From JAPKYZ01 sp033763835 (lineage in GTDB: Bacteria; Acidobacteriota; Terriglobia; Bryobacterales; Bryobacteraceae): a stretch of 64,000 nt of DNA. Positions 16,972 through 25,882 of the stretch are shown here, in pieces (positions within the stretch are counted from its first letter, which is position 1; the number at the start of each line of letters is the position of its first letter). The notes beneath the pieces were generated by a model that did no database searches, had not been told where the DNA came from, and saw only the letters and a program-made list of their open reading frames with translations. The stretch spans positions 62,001 to 126,000 of the forward strand of contig JANRJS010000036.1 of NCBI GenBank assembly GCA_033763835.1, given 5' to 3'. The translations under genes were made by a program, and so were the position numbers.

Positions 16972-18552
16972 TCATTGGCCAAAGTGGCCCTCGACGCCCA
17001 CCTCGACGCGAACAACCCGCCCAGGCTGCACGCCGCCTTCCGGCGGGAGACTCATGCCACCGTTGGTCGTTACATACAAACTATTGCGGTCGGCCGGAGC
17101 ACGGCCGAAAGCAACCGCTGTGCTTCCGGACAACCCTTCGCTCGCGCCCGCTAGTAGCGTGATTCGGCGCTGCGGGTCGATGCGGACCAGGCTGTTGTAG
17201 ATGTGTGTGGTCCCGTACAAATTTCCCTGGGCGTCAAAGGCAAAATCGTCGAGGTTAATGCCGGTCATCCAGACTTCCAGCGGACCCGCGCTGAAATCCG
17301 AGTTCAGCGGGATGCGCACTAGTTTTTGCTGTTGGGTGCTCGATGCGTACACGTAGTTCCCGAATACCTTGATGCCATTCACGCCGGGGAAGTATTCGGG
17401 AACGGGGTGGAAGGGATCGGAATTCGTCGCCAGTTCGGCGTGCTCGATCCAGATGGAGTACCGCTTCGCCTCGACGTCGATGTCCCAGATCAAGCCTCGA
17501 TAAGAGTCGGCGGCAAGAAAGCGGCTGCCGTCCAGATGAGTGAGGCCGTTGAGAAAAACCGCATCGGGCATGGGGACCAAAAGATGAGCTTCGCCTCCTC
17601 CTACGCGGTAAATACCCGGCGATTTCGAGCCCACGCTGGATGCGACGAGCAACAGGCCGTGCCGATCGAATGCAAGGCCGGCTGCCTTCTCGACGTCCGC
17701 CACCGCGGCGGTAGGCTCGCCGTTCTCTATCTTGTATATGCGCCCTTCTTCCAAGCTCGAAACGAAAATGGCGCCGTCACCCGAAATAGCGATGTTCTCG
17801 ATGAAGGTGTTCATCGGGAACTCGGTGGTCGTCTCGGCCTTTCTGGTGTCCACCGCGGCGACATTCAGGACAGGCTGGAACCGCCGATTCAACGCCGCGA
17901 TGACCGAGCGCGCGACGCTGACGCTGGAATTTGGGTTCTGGCCGGTGATGAATTGCCGGTCGCGCTCCACATGGTCGGCCTTGTTTTCGCGAGCGATGAA
18001 GTTCGCCCCAAGCTCGCGCAGAAGGTGTTCCAGGATGAACGGTACCTCTTTGTCGAGCCGCGCGGCTACTTCTTCCGCGTACGTATAGCAGGTCAGCGTG
18101 ACGCCCTTTACGAGTGGATCGCCATTCAGGCGCTTGGCTCCGACGAGTCCGACCGGTCCATGGCATACGGCGGCAATGATCTTGCCTTCCTCGTAGAACT
18201 TGCCGAGGAGTTCCGCCAGAGAGGCATCGCCCGGCAGATCGAACATCGGACCGTGTCCACCCGGCAGGAAGATCGCATCGAAATCGCCGGAGCGCATACC
18301 TGCAAGCGGAATCGTGCGCTTCGCCGCCTCCATGGCCGGCCGCCACAGCCGCTCCTGATCGCCCGTGGGAGCCGATCGAGGATCGATTGGCATCGCTCCG
18401 CCACGCGGACTCGCCACCACAATTTCCACGCCCGCGCTGGAAAACTCCATGAACGGTTCGGTGAACTCGGACAGCCATACGCCGGTCGGATGAGGAGAAG
18501 GGCCCTCGAAGGTGGCACTGTTTGTTGTGACTACAAGGATGCGCTTCGCCAT
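16972..18552 (-). CDS. DJ-1/PfpI domain fused to an SMP-30/NHL-type beta-propeller
   Basis: Residues 1-225 are a DJ-1/PfpI domain: 'KRILVVTTNSATFEGPSPHP', 'DFDAIFLPGGHGPMFDLP' (the acidic turn) and the nucleophile elbow 'IIAAVCHGPVGL'. This is Hsp31/glyoxalase-III-like, often acting on methylglyoxal or as a chaperone/deglycase. Residues about 240-526 form a six-bladed propeller related to SMP-30/gluconolactonase: 'FIENIAISGDGAIFVSSLEEGRIYKI', 'GLAFDRHGLLLVA', 'FPGVNGIKVFGNYVYAS' and 'DDFAFDAQGNLYGTTH'. The two halves are in one frame with no stop. No signal peptide is seen, so a cytoplasmic site is likely. It is divergent from a GlxA-type regulator that also carries a DJ-1 domain, which hints at co-regulation. 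Confidence 0.8.
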   Translation of the reverse strand: MAKRILVVTTNSATFEGPSPHPTGVWLSEFTEPFMEFSSAGVEIVVASPRGGAMPIDPRSAPTGDQERLWRPAMEAAKRTIPLAGMRSGDFDAIFLPGGHGPMFDLPGDASLAELLGKFYEEGKIIAAVCHGPVGLVGAKRLNGDPLVKGVTLTCYTYAEEVAARLDKEVPFILEHLLRELGANFIARENKADHVERDRQFITGQNPNSSVSVARSVIAALNRRFQPVLNVAAVDTRKAETTTEFPMNTFIENIAISGDGAIFVSSLEEGRIYKIENGEPTAAVADVEKAAGLAFDRHGLLLVASSVGSKSPGIYRVGGGEAHLLVPMPDAVFLNGLTHLDGSRFLAADSYRGLIWDIDVEAKRYSIWIEHAELATNSDPFHPVPEYFPGVNGIKVFGNYVYASSTQQQKLVRIPLNSDFSAGPLEVWMTGINLDDFAFDAQGNLYGTTHIYNSLVRIDPQRRITLLAGASEGLSGSTAVAFGRAPADRNSLYVTTNGGMSLPPEGGVQPGRVVRVEVGVEGHFGQ

Positions 18553-18669
18553 ATCTCAATAACAGCATCCCGTCATTCCGATGGAGCGACAAAGACAAAA
18601 GCGCCGCAGTTTCGGCCAAAAAATCCCTGCCGTCTTGACGCCGCCGAATCTCTGAAGAAGTCTAAGATC

Positions 18670-19758
18670 ATGGCCAAGAACGAAACGGCCGCACCGGCGC
18701 ATGCCCTTCCGGCGCGCCGCGTGGTGGTGCTCGCGACACCGGGTGCGCAGTCGCTCGAGATCGCTGGACCCGTGGAGGTGTTTTCCATGGTGGCCGCGAA
18801 ACTTCGCGAGGCGGGCCGGGAGCGAATGACCGGCTACGCGGTAGAAGTCGTTTCGGCAACGGAGGACCTAACCGTCAGGAGTTCTTCCGGCCTTACTATG
18901 CTGGCTCATCGAACTTGGCGCGATGTCGACTATCCGATCGACACGCTATTGGTCGCGGGCGGTATGGAGCCATGGTCCGGGGAGAACACGCTGGGCTTGC
19001 TCGATTGGATTCGTTTGCGCGCTGGGGAGACGAGACGATATGGGTCGATCTGTACCGGCGCGTTCGTGCTGGCTCAAGCCGGCATTCTGGATGGGCGGCG
19101 TGCCACCACGCATTGGTACTTCTGCCAGCAACTGCAGAGAGACTATCCGAAGGTGATCGTCGATCCGGAACCGATCTTCATCCAGGATGGTCCTCTTTAT
19201 ACGTCCGCCGGCGTGACATCGGGAATCGACCTTGCAGTATCCATGGTGGAACAGGATTTCGGGCTGGATATCGGCTTGCGCGTCGCACGCGCTCTGGTTC
19301 TATTCCTGCGAAGACCGGCGGGACAGAATCAGTTCTCGACGGCGCTGGCGTTCCAAGGCGCGTCGCGAATCCCATTGCGAGAGCTCCCGGTGTATGTGTT
19401 GGAGCATTTGCAAGATGCGTTAACTGTGGAGGACCTGTCGGCACGGGTTTCGATGAGTGTCCGCAACTTCTCGCGCGTTTTTGCGGAGGAGTTTGGGACC
19501 ACACCAGCGGCATTCGTGACGAAGCTACGAGTGGAGACGGCGAAGCGGCTGGTGGAAGAGAGCGCGCGAAGCTTCGACGAGATCGCCGTCCAGTGCGGGC
19601 TCGGGAGCGCCGATTCGCTCAGGCGGAGTTTCAAGCAGGAGTTCGGGATGACGGCGGCCGAGATCCGCCAAGAGGCGATTAGGAGGCAGCGCAATGAGGA
19701 TCGGAATCATCGGGGCGGGAAACGTCGGACTCGGGCTGACGAAACTGCTCGCGCCTAG
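18670..19758 (+). CDS. GlxA-family transcriptional regulator (DJ-1/PfpI + AraC HTH)
   Basis: In this 362-residue protein, residues about 15-190 are a DJ-1/PfpI-like sensor ('VVVLATPGAQSLEIAGPVEV', 'CTGAFVLAQAGILDGRRATTHW') and residues about 245-345 an AraC double HTH ('LSARVSMSVRNFSRVFAEEF', 'FDEIAVQCGLGSADSLRRSF'). Unlike catalytic DJ-1 proteins, the elbow Cys is in 'SICTGAF', as in other GlxA proteins. The start ATG at 18670 is taken because the much longer upstream open frame is only a shadow of the opposite gene. It overlaps the next gene by 65 bp. It is divergent from the DJ-1/propeller operon, probably its target. Confidence 0.85.
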   Translation: MAKNETAAPAHALPARRVVVLATPGAQSLEIAGPVEVFSMVAAKLREAGRERMTGYAVEVVSATEDLTVRSSSGLTMLAHRTWRDVDYPIDTLLVAGGMEPWSGENTLGLLDWIRLRAGETRRYGSICTGAFVLAQAGILDGRRATTHWYFCQQLQRDYPKVIVDPEPIFIQDGPLYTSAGVTSGIDLAVSMVEQDFGLDIGLRVARALVLFLRRPAGQNQFSTALAFQGASRIPLRELPVYVLEHLQDALTVEDLSARVSMSVRNFSRVFAEEFGTTPAAFVTKLRVETAKRLVEESARSFDEIAVQCGLGSADSLRRSFKQEFGMTAAEIRQEAIRRQRNEDRNHRGGKRRTRADETARA

Positions 19759-20320
19759 GCACGAGATCGTGTTGAGCTTTAGCCGGGACCGACCGAAACT
19801 AGAAGCCGCGGCGGCGGCCATCGGTGCGCGAGCCGGCTCGGTCGCGGAATCGGCCAGCTTCGGCGAAGTAGTGGTTCTCGCGACGCCGTACACGGCGAAT
19901 CAAGAGGCTTCGGCGCAAGCCGGATCGCCTGGAGAGGGCAAGATCCTCTGGGACTGCACGAATCCTCTGAAGCCGGACCTGATCGGGCTTCTGGTCGGCA
20001 CGACCACGTCAGGCGCGGAACTGACGGCAACTCATGCGCCCTGGGCCAGAGTGGTCAAGGCGATCCCGCCGTTTGCCGAACTGATGCAATCCGGTTCGGT
20101 CGAACTCGGTGGCAGAAAACCGGCTGTATTTGTCTGCGGAGACGATGAAAGTGCGCGAGAGACGGTCGCCGGACTGGTGCGGGATCTCGGCGCTGAACCG
20201 GTGAACGCGGGCGCGCTCGCGCTATCGCGCTATGTCGAGCCCGCTGGCATGTTGCTGGTTGCGCTCGCTTATCGGGGCGGCTTTGGCGGGCGGATTGGCC
20301 TAAGTCTCATCCGAGGCTAA
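19694..20320 (+). CDS. COG2085-type NAD(P)-binding oxidoreductase (F420-dependent NADP reductase-like)
   Basis: In this 208-residue protein, the N-terminal Rossmann motif 'MRIGIIGAGNVGLGLTKLLA' is followed by 'VVLATPY', 'LWDCTNPL' and 'VVKAIPPF'. This is the pattern of the COG2085 family of predicted dinucleotide-binding enzymes, which includes F420-dependent NADP oxidoreductase. Whether F420 is used cannot be told. No F420 biosynthesis genes are seen. It starts within the last part of the GlxA gene (65-bp overlap), so the two are translationally linked and probably share a promoter. Confidence 0.8.
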   Translation: MRIGIIGAGNVGLGLTKLLAPRHEIVLSFSRDRPKLEAAAAAIGARAGSVAESASFGEVVVLATPYTANQEASAQAGSPGEGKILWDCTNPLKPDLIGLLVGTTTSGAELTATHAPWARVVKAIPPFAELMQSGSVELGGRKPAVFVCGDDESARETVAGLVRDLGAEPVNAGALALSRYVEPAGMLLVALAYRGGFGGRIGLSLIRG

Positions 20321-20655
20321 TCTCGGCATACGGCGCAGGACTTTCCTGTGTCCGGGCGACGAGAAGGGCTGGCGGACCATTCGCTGTCGAACTTCACCCG
20401 CTACGTTCGGACCCTCGGCACTGCGAGGCTGGCCGAAGGCAGCTTCCAGGCTCCTCGAGTCGCCTAGCGTTTGCCCAAACTGGGTAAGTGATGAACGATC
20501 CATCGGATTGGCCGACATAGGTCAGTTAGCCGTGCGCCAAACGCAGCGCGTTTCTTGGTACTTATCTTCACGAACCGAGCGCATCCGCCTTTTTCAAAGA
20601 GGGAGATAACCCAGCCACCGCAGGTGGCAATCAGATTATTCTAGATTGAGTTGCC
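20321..20655. other. Intergenic, no gene supported
   Basis: About 335 bases between the reductase and the TIR-like gene. I see no convincing frame, tRNA or hairpin. An AT-rich stretch just before 20656 could hold the promoter of the TIR-like gene. GC falls here, which marks the beginning of the defence island. Confidence 0.4.
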
Positions 20656-21366
20656 ATGCGTCCCAGGATTTTCGTAGGTTCATCAAAAGAAAGCATCGAG
20701 ATTGCTTACTCCGTTCAGCAGAATCTTGAGCATGATGCTGAAATCACAGTCTGGAACCAAGAAATCTTCGAGCCATCGAAATACGTCCTGGATTCTCTTC
20801 TCCAGAACCTTGACGAATTTGATTTCGGTATTTTCGTGTTTTCTGGTGACGATATCGTTCGAATCCGTGGTTCAGAACATTTGTCGGTTCGAGACAACGT
20901 CATTTTTGAGATGGGCCTGTTTTGCGGCCGACTCGGCCGAGATCGTTGCTACATTTTGATGCCGCGCGGTTGTGAGGAGCTCTACCTGCCAACCGATCTC
21001 ATTGGCATAACGCCGGCCTTATTCGATGCAAACCGCACCGACTCGAATCTCTCCGCAGCGGTTGGCCCTGCATGTCACCAGATTCGAAAACGCGTGCAGG
21101 TACTGGGATCGATCAAACCTGCCCTCTCAATTCTTACGAGCGCAACCGTTGAACGCGAACACGATGAGAATGATGCCGTATCAATACTCGAATCCTGGAT
21201 GGGATCCAGACCACACGAGGCGAATAAGCGCGTTATCCCATTTGCCGAAACGGATAGTCTGCTCAAACTCAAAAAAGGATCGACCGAACAGTTGATCGAA
21301 AAAGCAGCGCAGAAATGGGGCTACCGCGTCCTTCGTCGCGGAGCCACTACGATTATATTTCAATAA
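20656..21366 (+). CDS. TIR-like nucleotide-binding protein (PF10137/CAP12 type)
   Basis: Residues 1-130 match the TIR-like domain of PF10137: 'PRIFVGSSKESIEIAYSVQQ', 'EITVWNQEIFEPSKYVLDSL', 'FDFGIFVFSGDD', 'VRDNVIFEMGLFCGRLGRDR' (with the conserved N and E) and 'LPTDLIGITPA'. In Pycsar and CBASS-type systems such domains hydrolyse NAD+ when activated by a cyclic nucleotide. About 80 C-terminal residues are not recognised and contain a short wing-like end ('WGYRVLRRGATTIIFQ'). No cyclase lies next to it, so how it would be switched on is unclear. It stands alone on the plus strand and faces the thsB gene. Confidence 0.8.
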   Translation: MRPRIFVGSSKESIEIAYSVQQNLEHDAEITVWNQEIFEPSKYVLDSLLQNLDEFDFGIFVFSGDDIVRIRGSEHLSVRDNVIFEMGLFCGRLGRDRCYILMPRGCEELYLPTDLIGITPALFDANRTDSNLSAAVGPACHQIRKRVQVLGSIKPALSILTSATVEREHDENDAVSILESWMGSRPHEANKRVIPFAETDSLLKLKKGSTEQLIEKAAQKWGYRVLRRGATTIIFQ

Positions 21367-21779
21367 CGAGCTTTAATGGCACAAAGATACCTGGCGTGAA
21401 TCGCGGGCGCGTCTAAGACGTAAACCGAATCTTCCATGAGGACTCTATCGCGCTTTGGTTTGGGCCTACAAAGAGAGAAAGCATCTAGCTGCATAAGCCC
21501 AAAAGATCGTTTAATCTTCATCTGACAAGCAGATTATCACGTCCGTAGTTTGGCTCTCTCAGACATTTTGTGGACTTGGATGTTCCTTCGCTCTTGACGT
21601 AACTCCTGAATCACGCGCCATCCAGAAGTTGGAATCGCTCCTAGCAACGCGAACCAGCTGTGTGATGGTATCTGAATCACGTCACGACTCCTGCATCCAA
21701 GACGTTGAGGTTGAATTCTCTTTTTCTCAGAGATCTCCGGCAATGTTCGTTGGTTCAATTCACGGCTCATTTCAATTCC

Positions 21780-21895
21780 TACCGTCGCAAGAAAGCGGAA
21801 AGGGCCGGGTGCTCTTGATACCCCAGACATCATGGCCGCCCGGCTAAGCACAGATACCGCCTTTGCTACGCGTAGTGCGAGATCACGACAACAAC
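21780..21895. repeat. Degenerate copy of the ~115-bp dispersed repeat
   Basis: Within the 540-base gap between the TIR-like gene and thsB, one diverged unit contains GGTGCTC, ACATCATGGCCGCC and CTTTGCTACGCGTAGTGCGA followed by ATCACGAC. This is the same order as the units near 16.4 and 26.5 kb. The rest of the gap (21367-21779) holds no gene I can support. An open frame of 104 codons on the minus strand there covers the repeat and is not convincing. Confidence 0.55.
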
Positions 21896-21908
21896 CCTCG
21901 CCAAACGA

Positions 21909-22493
21909 TCAACTAACCCAGCTTGAGAAACTGTCATACCCGTTATCGGCAACCCAGTCGTACGTAGAGAAAAGCTGTCCAAAGTGAAAGCCTTGTCCTC
22001 TGTATTCATTCGCAACACCGCCCGTCTGGTAGGAGGCGCATCCATCTACGTCGGTATACTCAGCCCACATTCCGTCTATCTGTTCGTACAATGTTGCGGT
22101 CAGACCGCTGTCGGAGAATGTCACACCTAGGTACTCAAGCGGATTTGGCCCCAGAGTCTTCATTTTCTGATCCTTGCCAGCAATAGAGTTGATATGAACT
22201 GCGAAGATGGAATTGCGCCGTTTGAAACTCTTCATGATTTCATACGTAACCCAACGACGATTAAAAGTCTGCGATCCGATCAAAACGCATGTGACTGACG
22301 TGTTTTCGAGACCGCCATTAATCAGCCGTTTGAGAGCCACATCTCCTTGCTTTTTCGCACTTTCCCAAAGTGAAGCATCAAAAAAGCCCGCCGCATCGCG
22401 ATGTCCTTTTGTGACCCAGTGGTTTCGCACCACGTTGGCCCTGAAGTCAATAACGTCTTGGTAGTGGAACGCGAAGTAGACGCGTTTTGCCAT
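21909..22493 (-). CDS. thsB: Thoeris ThsB, TIR-domain signal-producing protein
   Basis: In this 194-residue protein, the start 'MAKRVYFAFHYQDVIDFRANVVRNHWVTK' is the hallmark of the ThsB TIR-like (DUF1863) family. 'DASLWESAKKQGDVALKRLI', 'TCVLIGSQTFNRRWVTYEIMKSF' (carrying the putative catalytic Glu) and 'LGPNPLEYLGV' follow. In Thoeris, TIR proteins sense phage infection and make a cyclic-ADP-ribose-type signal that switches on ThsA. The thsA gene is upstream on the same strand, but a 565-bp gap separates them, larger than in most Thoeris operons. Confidence 0.92.
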   Translation of the reverse strand: MAKRVYFAFHYQDVIDFRANVVRNHWVTKGHRDAAGFFDASLWESAKKQGDVALKRLINGGLENTSVTCVLIGSQTFNRRWVTYEIMKSFKRRNSIFAVHINSIAGKDQKMKTLGPNPLEYLGVTFSDSGLTATLYEQIDGMWAEYTDVDGCASYQTGGVANEYRGQGFHFGQLFSTYDWVADNGYDSFSSWVS

Positions 22494-23058
22494 TGCTTAT
22501 TCCTTTTCGTTGTGTCCACACGCATATCGTCCAGCACTGGCAGGCTTTCGGGTTCAGCCTTGCGGACGAACTGGCGTTTCGTTGTGATCTACTCAGGATA
22601 CCCCGAAGCCGGCCTTGTTGTAATCAGGATTGGGTGTTCTGGCGAATCGGGTAGCCGCGGATCGGCATCGTAGACTTCTGACTAGTCATGTGGGAAGGCT
22701 TGACAATGCTCAGCGAGCTTCATCACGCGAATACGGGCTGCAATGGTCGATGGTGGCCGCTAAGTAGGCTTCGTGGGGATCAATTGCTTGTGTCAATAAT
22801 GGAATGATCGATAAAGAGAGATAATCCACCATAGTAGCAATTGAACCGAGCGTTGCGCGTCGCCTCCCGGGCACGAGCACTTTGAGCGCCGGAAAGAACG
22901 TAACCGAGAGTCCAACATTGATTTGCGGAGACGGAGCATTCTCTTCAAACACTCACATGTTGCGTACTTGGGGCGCACGCCATGCGTCAAGCGCATAGTG
23001 AAAACTGTAGGATGCGTTCCTGGCGATCTGTAACTCTTCATGAAACCTAATGATTAAC
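22494..23058. other. Gap between thsA and thsB, no confident gene
   Basis: The 565 bases between the two Thoeris genes lack a clear gene. A minus-strand frame of 80 codons (22710-22952) with one hydrophobic stretch is open, but has no recognisable domain and no good ribosome site. It could be decayed coding DNA. In other Thoeris loci additional thsB copies can lie between or beside the genes. I see no TIR motif in this gap. Confidence 0.4.
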
Positions 23059-24501
23059 TTAGTGCAAACTCAGGTCGTCCCTGAGCCTTTCAATTAACGA
23101 AACAACACGCGCCGCAACTTGCTGCACTGTCCCTTTCTTGCTCAGCTCCTGAAATGCTCGCTTGTAACCACTCGCGGGAAAATGATCCGTGAAATGGGCA
23201 AGCACACGGCTATGCAGTGTCTCCGACACGCTGCCGGTGCAACCCACCGGGATGACGGCGATGTGTCGCGCGGAAGCGATTTCGAACTCCTCTTTCATTC
23301 CGTCCGCGGCAACAAGTTTGCCCGACGCATCGCGTTTGTTGCCGAAAAGAAACACCGCGATTCCGGCTTGCGCCAACATGTCTTGCCGATAGGCTTTCCA
23401 GCGGTGCTTGCGCTCGGCCCCGTCTGCAATCGCGATCGGGAAAGGACGTAATACCACCCGGTCATCCAGCATCTGCGAGCCGTCCTTTTCGAGTTGCGTC
23501 AGGATGCCGTTGATGACATAAGGGCCGACACCTTCACCAAAGCCAGACACGATGCCAAAACCTGCACCCGTAAGACGGCGCGAAAGCTCCTGTATCAATT
23601 CCTGCGCCTCAGAGGCCTCCCACGGCGCATAGTCAGCTGCGCTACCAGAAATGAAAACGCGCGCCATCTTGTAGCGTTGCGTGATCCGCTGCAAGACTGC
23701 GGTGTATTCCGCATAGTCTTTCACCAGAAGCCCGATGATGCCATAGCGCTTGAGGTCGTTGACCTGGAGTTGTTGACGCGCTTCCGCATATCGGAAGTTG
23801 GCGGCGGTTTTGAAATCGCGGCGATGCACTTTGCGCAGGAGGCAATAGTGATCTCGGCGGTTTTCCCCAAGTAACAGCCGAATCCGGCTCAGGATATAGC
23901 TCAGGTTGGGATCGTTGAAACTGAAGCCAATGAAGAGGAATGTTTTCGAGACAAGATCGCCTTGCAGTGCCATCGAGAACAAATGCCGCGCGGTCGAGTA
24001 CGCTTCGTAGTCGTCCTTCGTGACGACTGCCCGGTCGGGCAGGGACACGTCGCCGTGCATCTTGTAGACGACTGCATCCCTCCGGGGCAGAGTGGTCGCG
24101 AGATTCTCCACGGTGATCTTCACATCCGGTGCCTTGCCAGACTGCTTCAGGGATTGCTCGATGAGCGTGTCGTAGTTCGTTGTCCAATAGGTGCGAACCG
24201 GCAAGGAAGCGAGGAGCCTATGATTGTCGGTCAGTTTGGCGCGCGTCGCGAACTCATGGATGAGCGCCTGATTGATCTGGTGGCGGCTTCGCTTCTCATT
24301 CACGTGGAATTGCGCGACCGTGATCAGATCGTCTTCTTTCTTGACATCAAGGCCGACATCGCGCGCGATGTTCTTCAGCAACCCCTTCCAGTCCACGAGC
24401 CCCGCCGGAATTGAGAGTCCGGCACCGGCGAACACAGCTGCATTCTGGTCGTAAAGCGCCTGAACATATGCGTCGATGAATGAATCGAGGTTTATTGACA
24501 T
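23059..24501 (-). CDS. thsA: Thoeris ThsA, SIR2-SLOG NADase effector
   Basis: This 480-residue protein is taken from 'MSINLDSFIDAYVQALY' (an ATG 12 bp upstream is also possible). Residues about 1-280 are a SIR2 domain: 'AAVFAGAGLSIPAGL' (NAD loop), 'TYWTTNYDTLIE' (catalytic Asn) and 'YKMHGDVS' (catalytic His). Residues about 285-480 are a SLOG domain ('ARVFISGSAADYAPWEASEA', 'GFGIVSGFGEGVGPYVINGI') that binds the ThsB-made signal. The architecture is that of type I Thoeris ThsA, which depletes NAD+ and aborts infection. It lies 97 bp downstream of the membrane TIR-like gene, same strand, which suggests one transcript. Confidence 0.93.
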   Translation of the reverse strand: MSINLDSFIDAYVQALYDQNAAVFAGAGLSIPAGLVDWKGLLKNIARDVGLDVKKEDDLITVAQFHVNEKRSRHQINQALIHEFATRAKLTDNHRLLASLPVRTYWTTNYDTLIEQSLKQSGKAPDVKITVENLATTLPRRDAVVYKMHGDVSLPDRAVVTKDDYEAYSTARHLFSMALQGDLVSKTFLFIGFSFNDPNLSYILSRIRLLLGENRRDHYCLLRKVHRRDFKTAANFRYAEARQQLQVNDLKRYGIIGLLVKDYAEYTAVLQRITQRYKMARVFISGSAADYAPWEASEAQELIQELSRRLTGAGFGIVSGFGEGVGPYVINGILTQLEKDGSQMLDDRVVLRPFPIAIADGAERKHRWKAYRQDMLAQAGIAVFLFGNKRDASGKLVAADGMKEEFEIASARHIAVIPVGCTGSVSETLHSRVLAHFTDHFPASGYKRAFQELSKKGTVQQVAARVVSLIERLRDDLSLH

Positions 24502-24610
24502 TCGTCTCTTCATTATTAGCCACTAGTGATTCCACCACCGCAGCACGCTAACGAGGAACAGCGTCAGTACGTTTTACAGCCTCCGCGTAAAGATGGATAA
24601 CGGAAAGCTT

Positions 24611-25882
24611 CTAGGGTTTCCAATCTTTGAACCGATACTTGTGATGGAGCACAAAATTATCGTAGTCATAGGCATTCCATCCGTAATACTCCCGTTTGAG
24701 TTTCCTGAGGCCCTTGAGAATCAACCAGAGCCAAACCGTTGAGGGTACGACTACCTTCACCCATCGTGGCAAGTCGGCAGCAAAGAGCCCGCTCGGCGCA
24801 GGTAAGCTTCCAACCCAAAGCATTAGCCCAAGCATGGACGCATTCAGAAAGATGCGCGGCCAATCGCGCCTTGGCCGTAAGCCACAGTAGTCTAATACTG
24901 GAGCCAACTCAGCAAGAAGACGACGGCGTGAACCCAGTGATTCGTTGAACTCACCGAGGCTCTGCGGCTTTGCACCTGGCGAGAACCATAGGAATCTAGC
25001 GAGCCGAAGCCTCTCCGGCCATTTTGCTGAAACCTCATCCTTGAGAATCCTGTGCACTTCGCTCATCAACGATGTGTCACCGATACGCACAGTCCCATTT
25101 GCATTGATGCACGGCAAGCTCTTGTTCGCCCAACCTTCTCGGAAGAAGAGCACAATCTTTCCACTGGGAAGGAGTTGCCGAACGGCCGCTTGCTCGAATT
25201 CTTCCCAGAACAAATCCTCCCCTGGCTTATCGTACCCACGTCTGGGCATCACAAAGAACACAACGATCGAGGCGTTTTGGATCAAGTCGGCGATTCGTTC
25301 CTGCCAGATACTCCAGTGGTAACGAACGACTGACGACTTTCTCAGTAATCGTGTCTTGGAAAGCATCACGGCGGAGCCGATCGGCCGGAGAACACTAACA
25401 AGATGTGCTTCGAAGTTCTCGAATGAGCCCTGATCGGCCATTGACGGCCTGAGATAGAGAACGTAGGGGCTTCCTCGTTCAACGCGCCTCTGCGCACGAA
25501 ACGCTTGTGCGTACCGGTATGCCTGAAGGGCCAGAAACCCAAATACAAGAGCGATGGGAACCCAAGTGAGCAGGCGGAATAGGTTGCTCCTATCCTCTCT
25601 CGCAACATTGATCGATGTGAGCACCAATACCAAACCTAGCGTTCCAAGGTTTGAGCGCGTACGCTCAATTAGCCACGCGACGTATAAGCCAGCAACAAGC
25701 GGGAGTCGGTTTGGATCCGTAGCCCAGCCCGCAAATGCCATCGCAGTTGCTGAACAGGTGGCCGCCGTCGTCACTGCTGTCGAACTCCAAGCGACGAATT
25801 CGAGGAGTATCAGCCGCCAATAGTGCGCGAGTTTATCGTTGATCAAGGGACTCGTACTGGAATGACCCATCGTGAGACTCAT
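24611..25882 (-). CDS. Membrane protein with central TIR-like domain, Thoeris neighbour
   Basis: This 423-residue protein begins with several N-terminal membrane segments (about 20-130). A soluble domain (about 135-300) follows with 'GSPYVLYLRPSMADQGSFENFEAHLVS', 'QERIADLIQNASIVVFFVMP' and 'EDLFWEEFEQAAVRQLLPSGKIVLFF'. Two more hydrophobic stretches lie near 345-400. The middle domain has the strand-helix order and the late 'WEE' acidic residue of TIR-like folds, though the family is not one I can name. The start overlaps the previous gene's stop (ATGA). Position directly upstream of thsA suggests a membrane-acting effector or regulator that works with Thoeris, but this is inference. It could also be an unrelated passenger. 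Confidence 0.6.
   Translation of the reverse strand: MSLTMGHSSTSPLINDKLAHYWRLILLEFVAWSSTAVTTAATCSATAMAFAGWATDPNRLPLVAGLYVAWLIERTRSNLGTLGLVLVLTSINVAREDRSNLFRLLTWVPIALVFGFLALQAYRYAQAFRAQRRVERGSPYVLYLRPSMADQGSFENFEAHLVSVLRPIGSAVMLSKTRLLRKSSVVRYHWSIWQERIADLIQNASIVVFFVMPRRGYDKPGEDLFWEEFEQAAVRQLLPSGKIVLFFREGWANKSLPCINANGTVRIGDTSLMSEVHRILKDEVSAKWPERLRLARFLWFSPGAKPQSLGEFNESLGSRRRLLAELAPVLDYCGLRPRRDWPRIFLNASMLGLMLWVGSLPAPSGLFAADLPRWVKVVVPSTVWLWLILKGLRKLKREYYGWNAYDYDNFVLHHKYRFKDWKP

Noticed and set aside
17326..18669. Long N-terminal extension of the GlxA frame
   Set aside because: It lies antisense to the DJ-1/propeller fusion and reads as shadow; the family start is at 18670.
21537..21851. Minus-strand frame of 104 codons
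   Set aside because: It covers a dispersed repeat unit and shows no domain.
22710..22952. Minus-strand frame of 80 codons between thsA and thsB
   Set aside because: No motif and no good ribosome site; kept only as a possible remnant.
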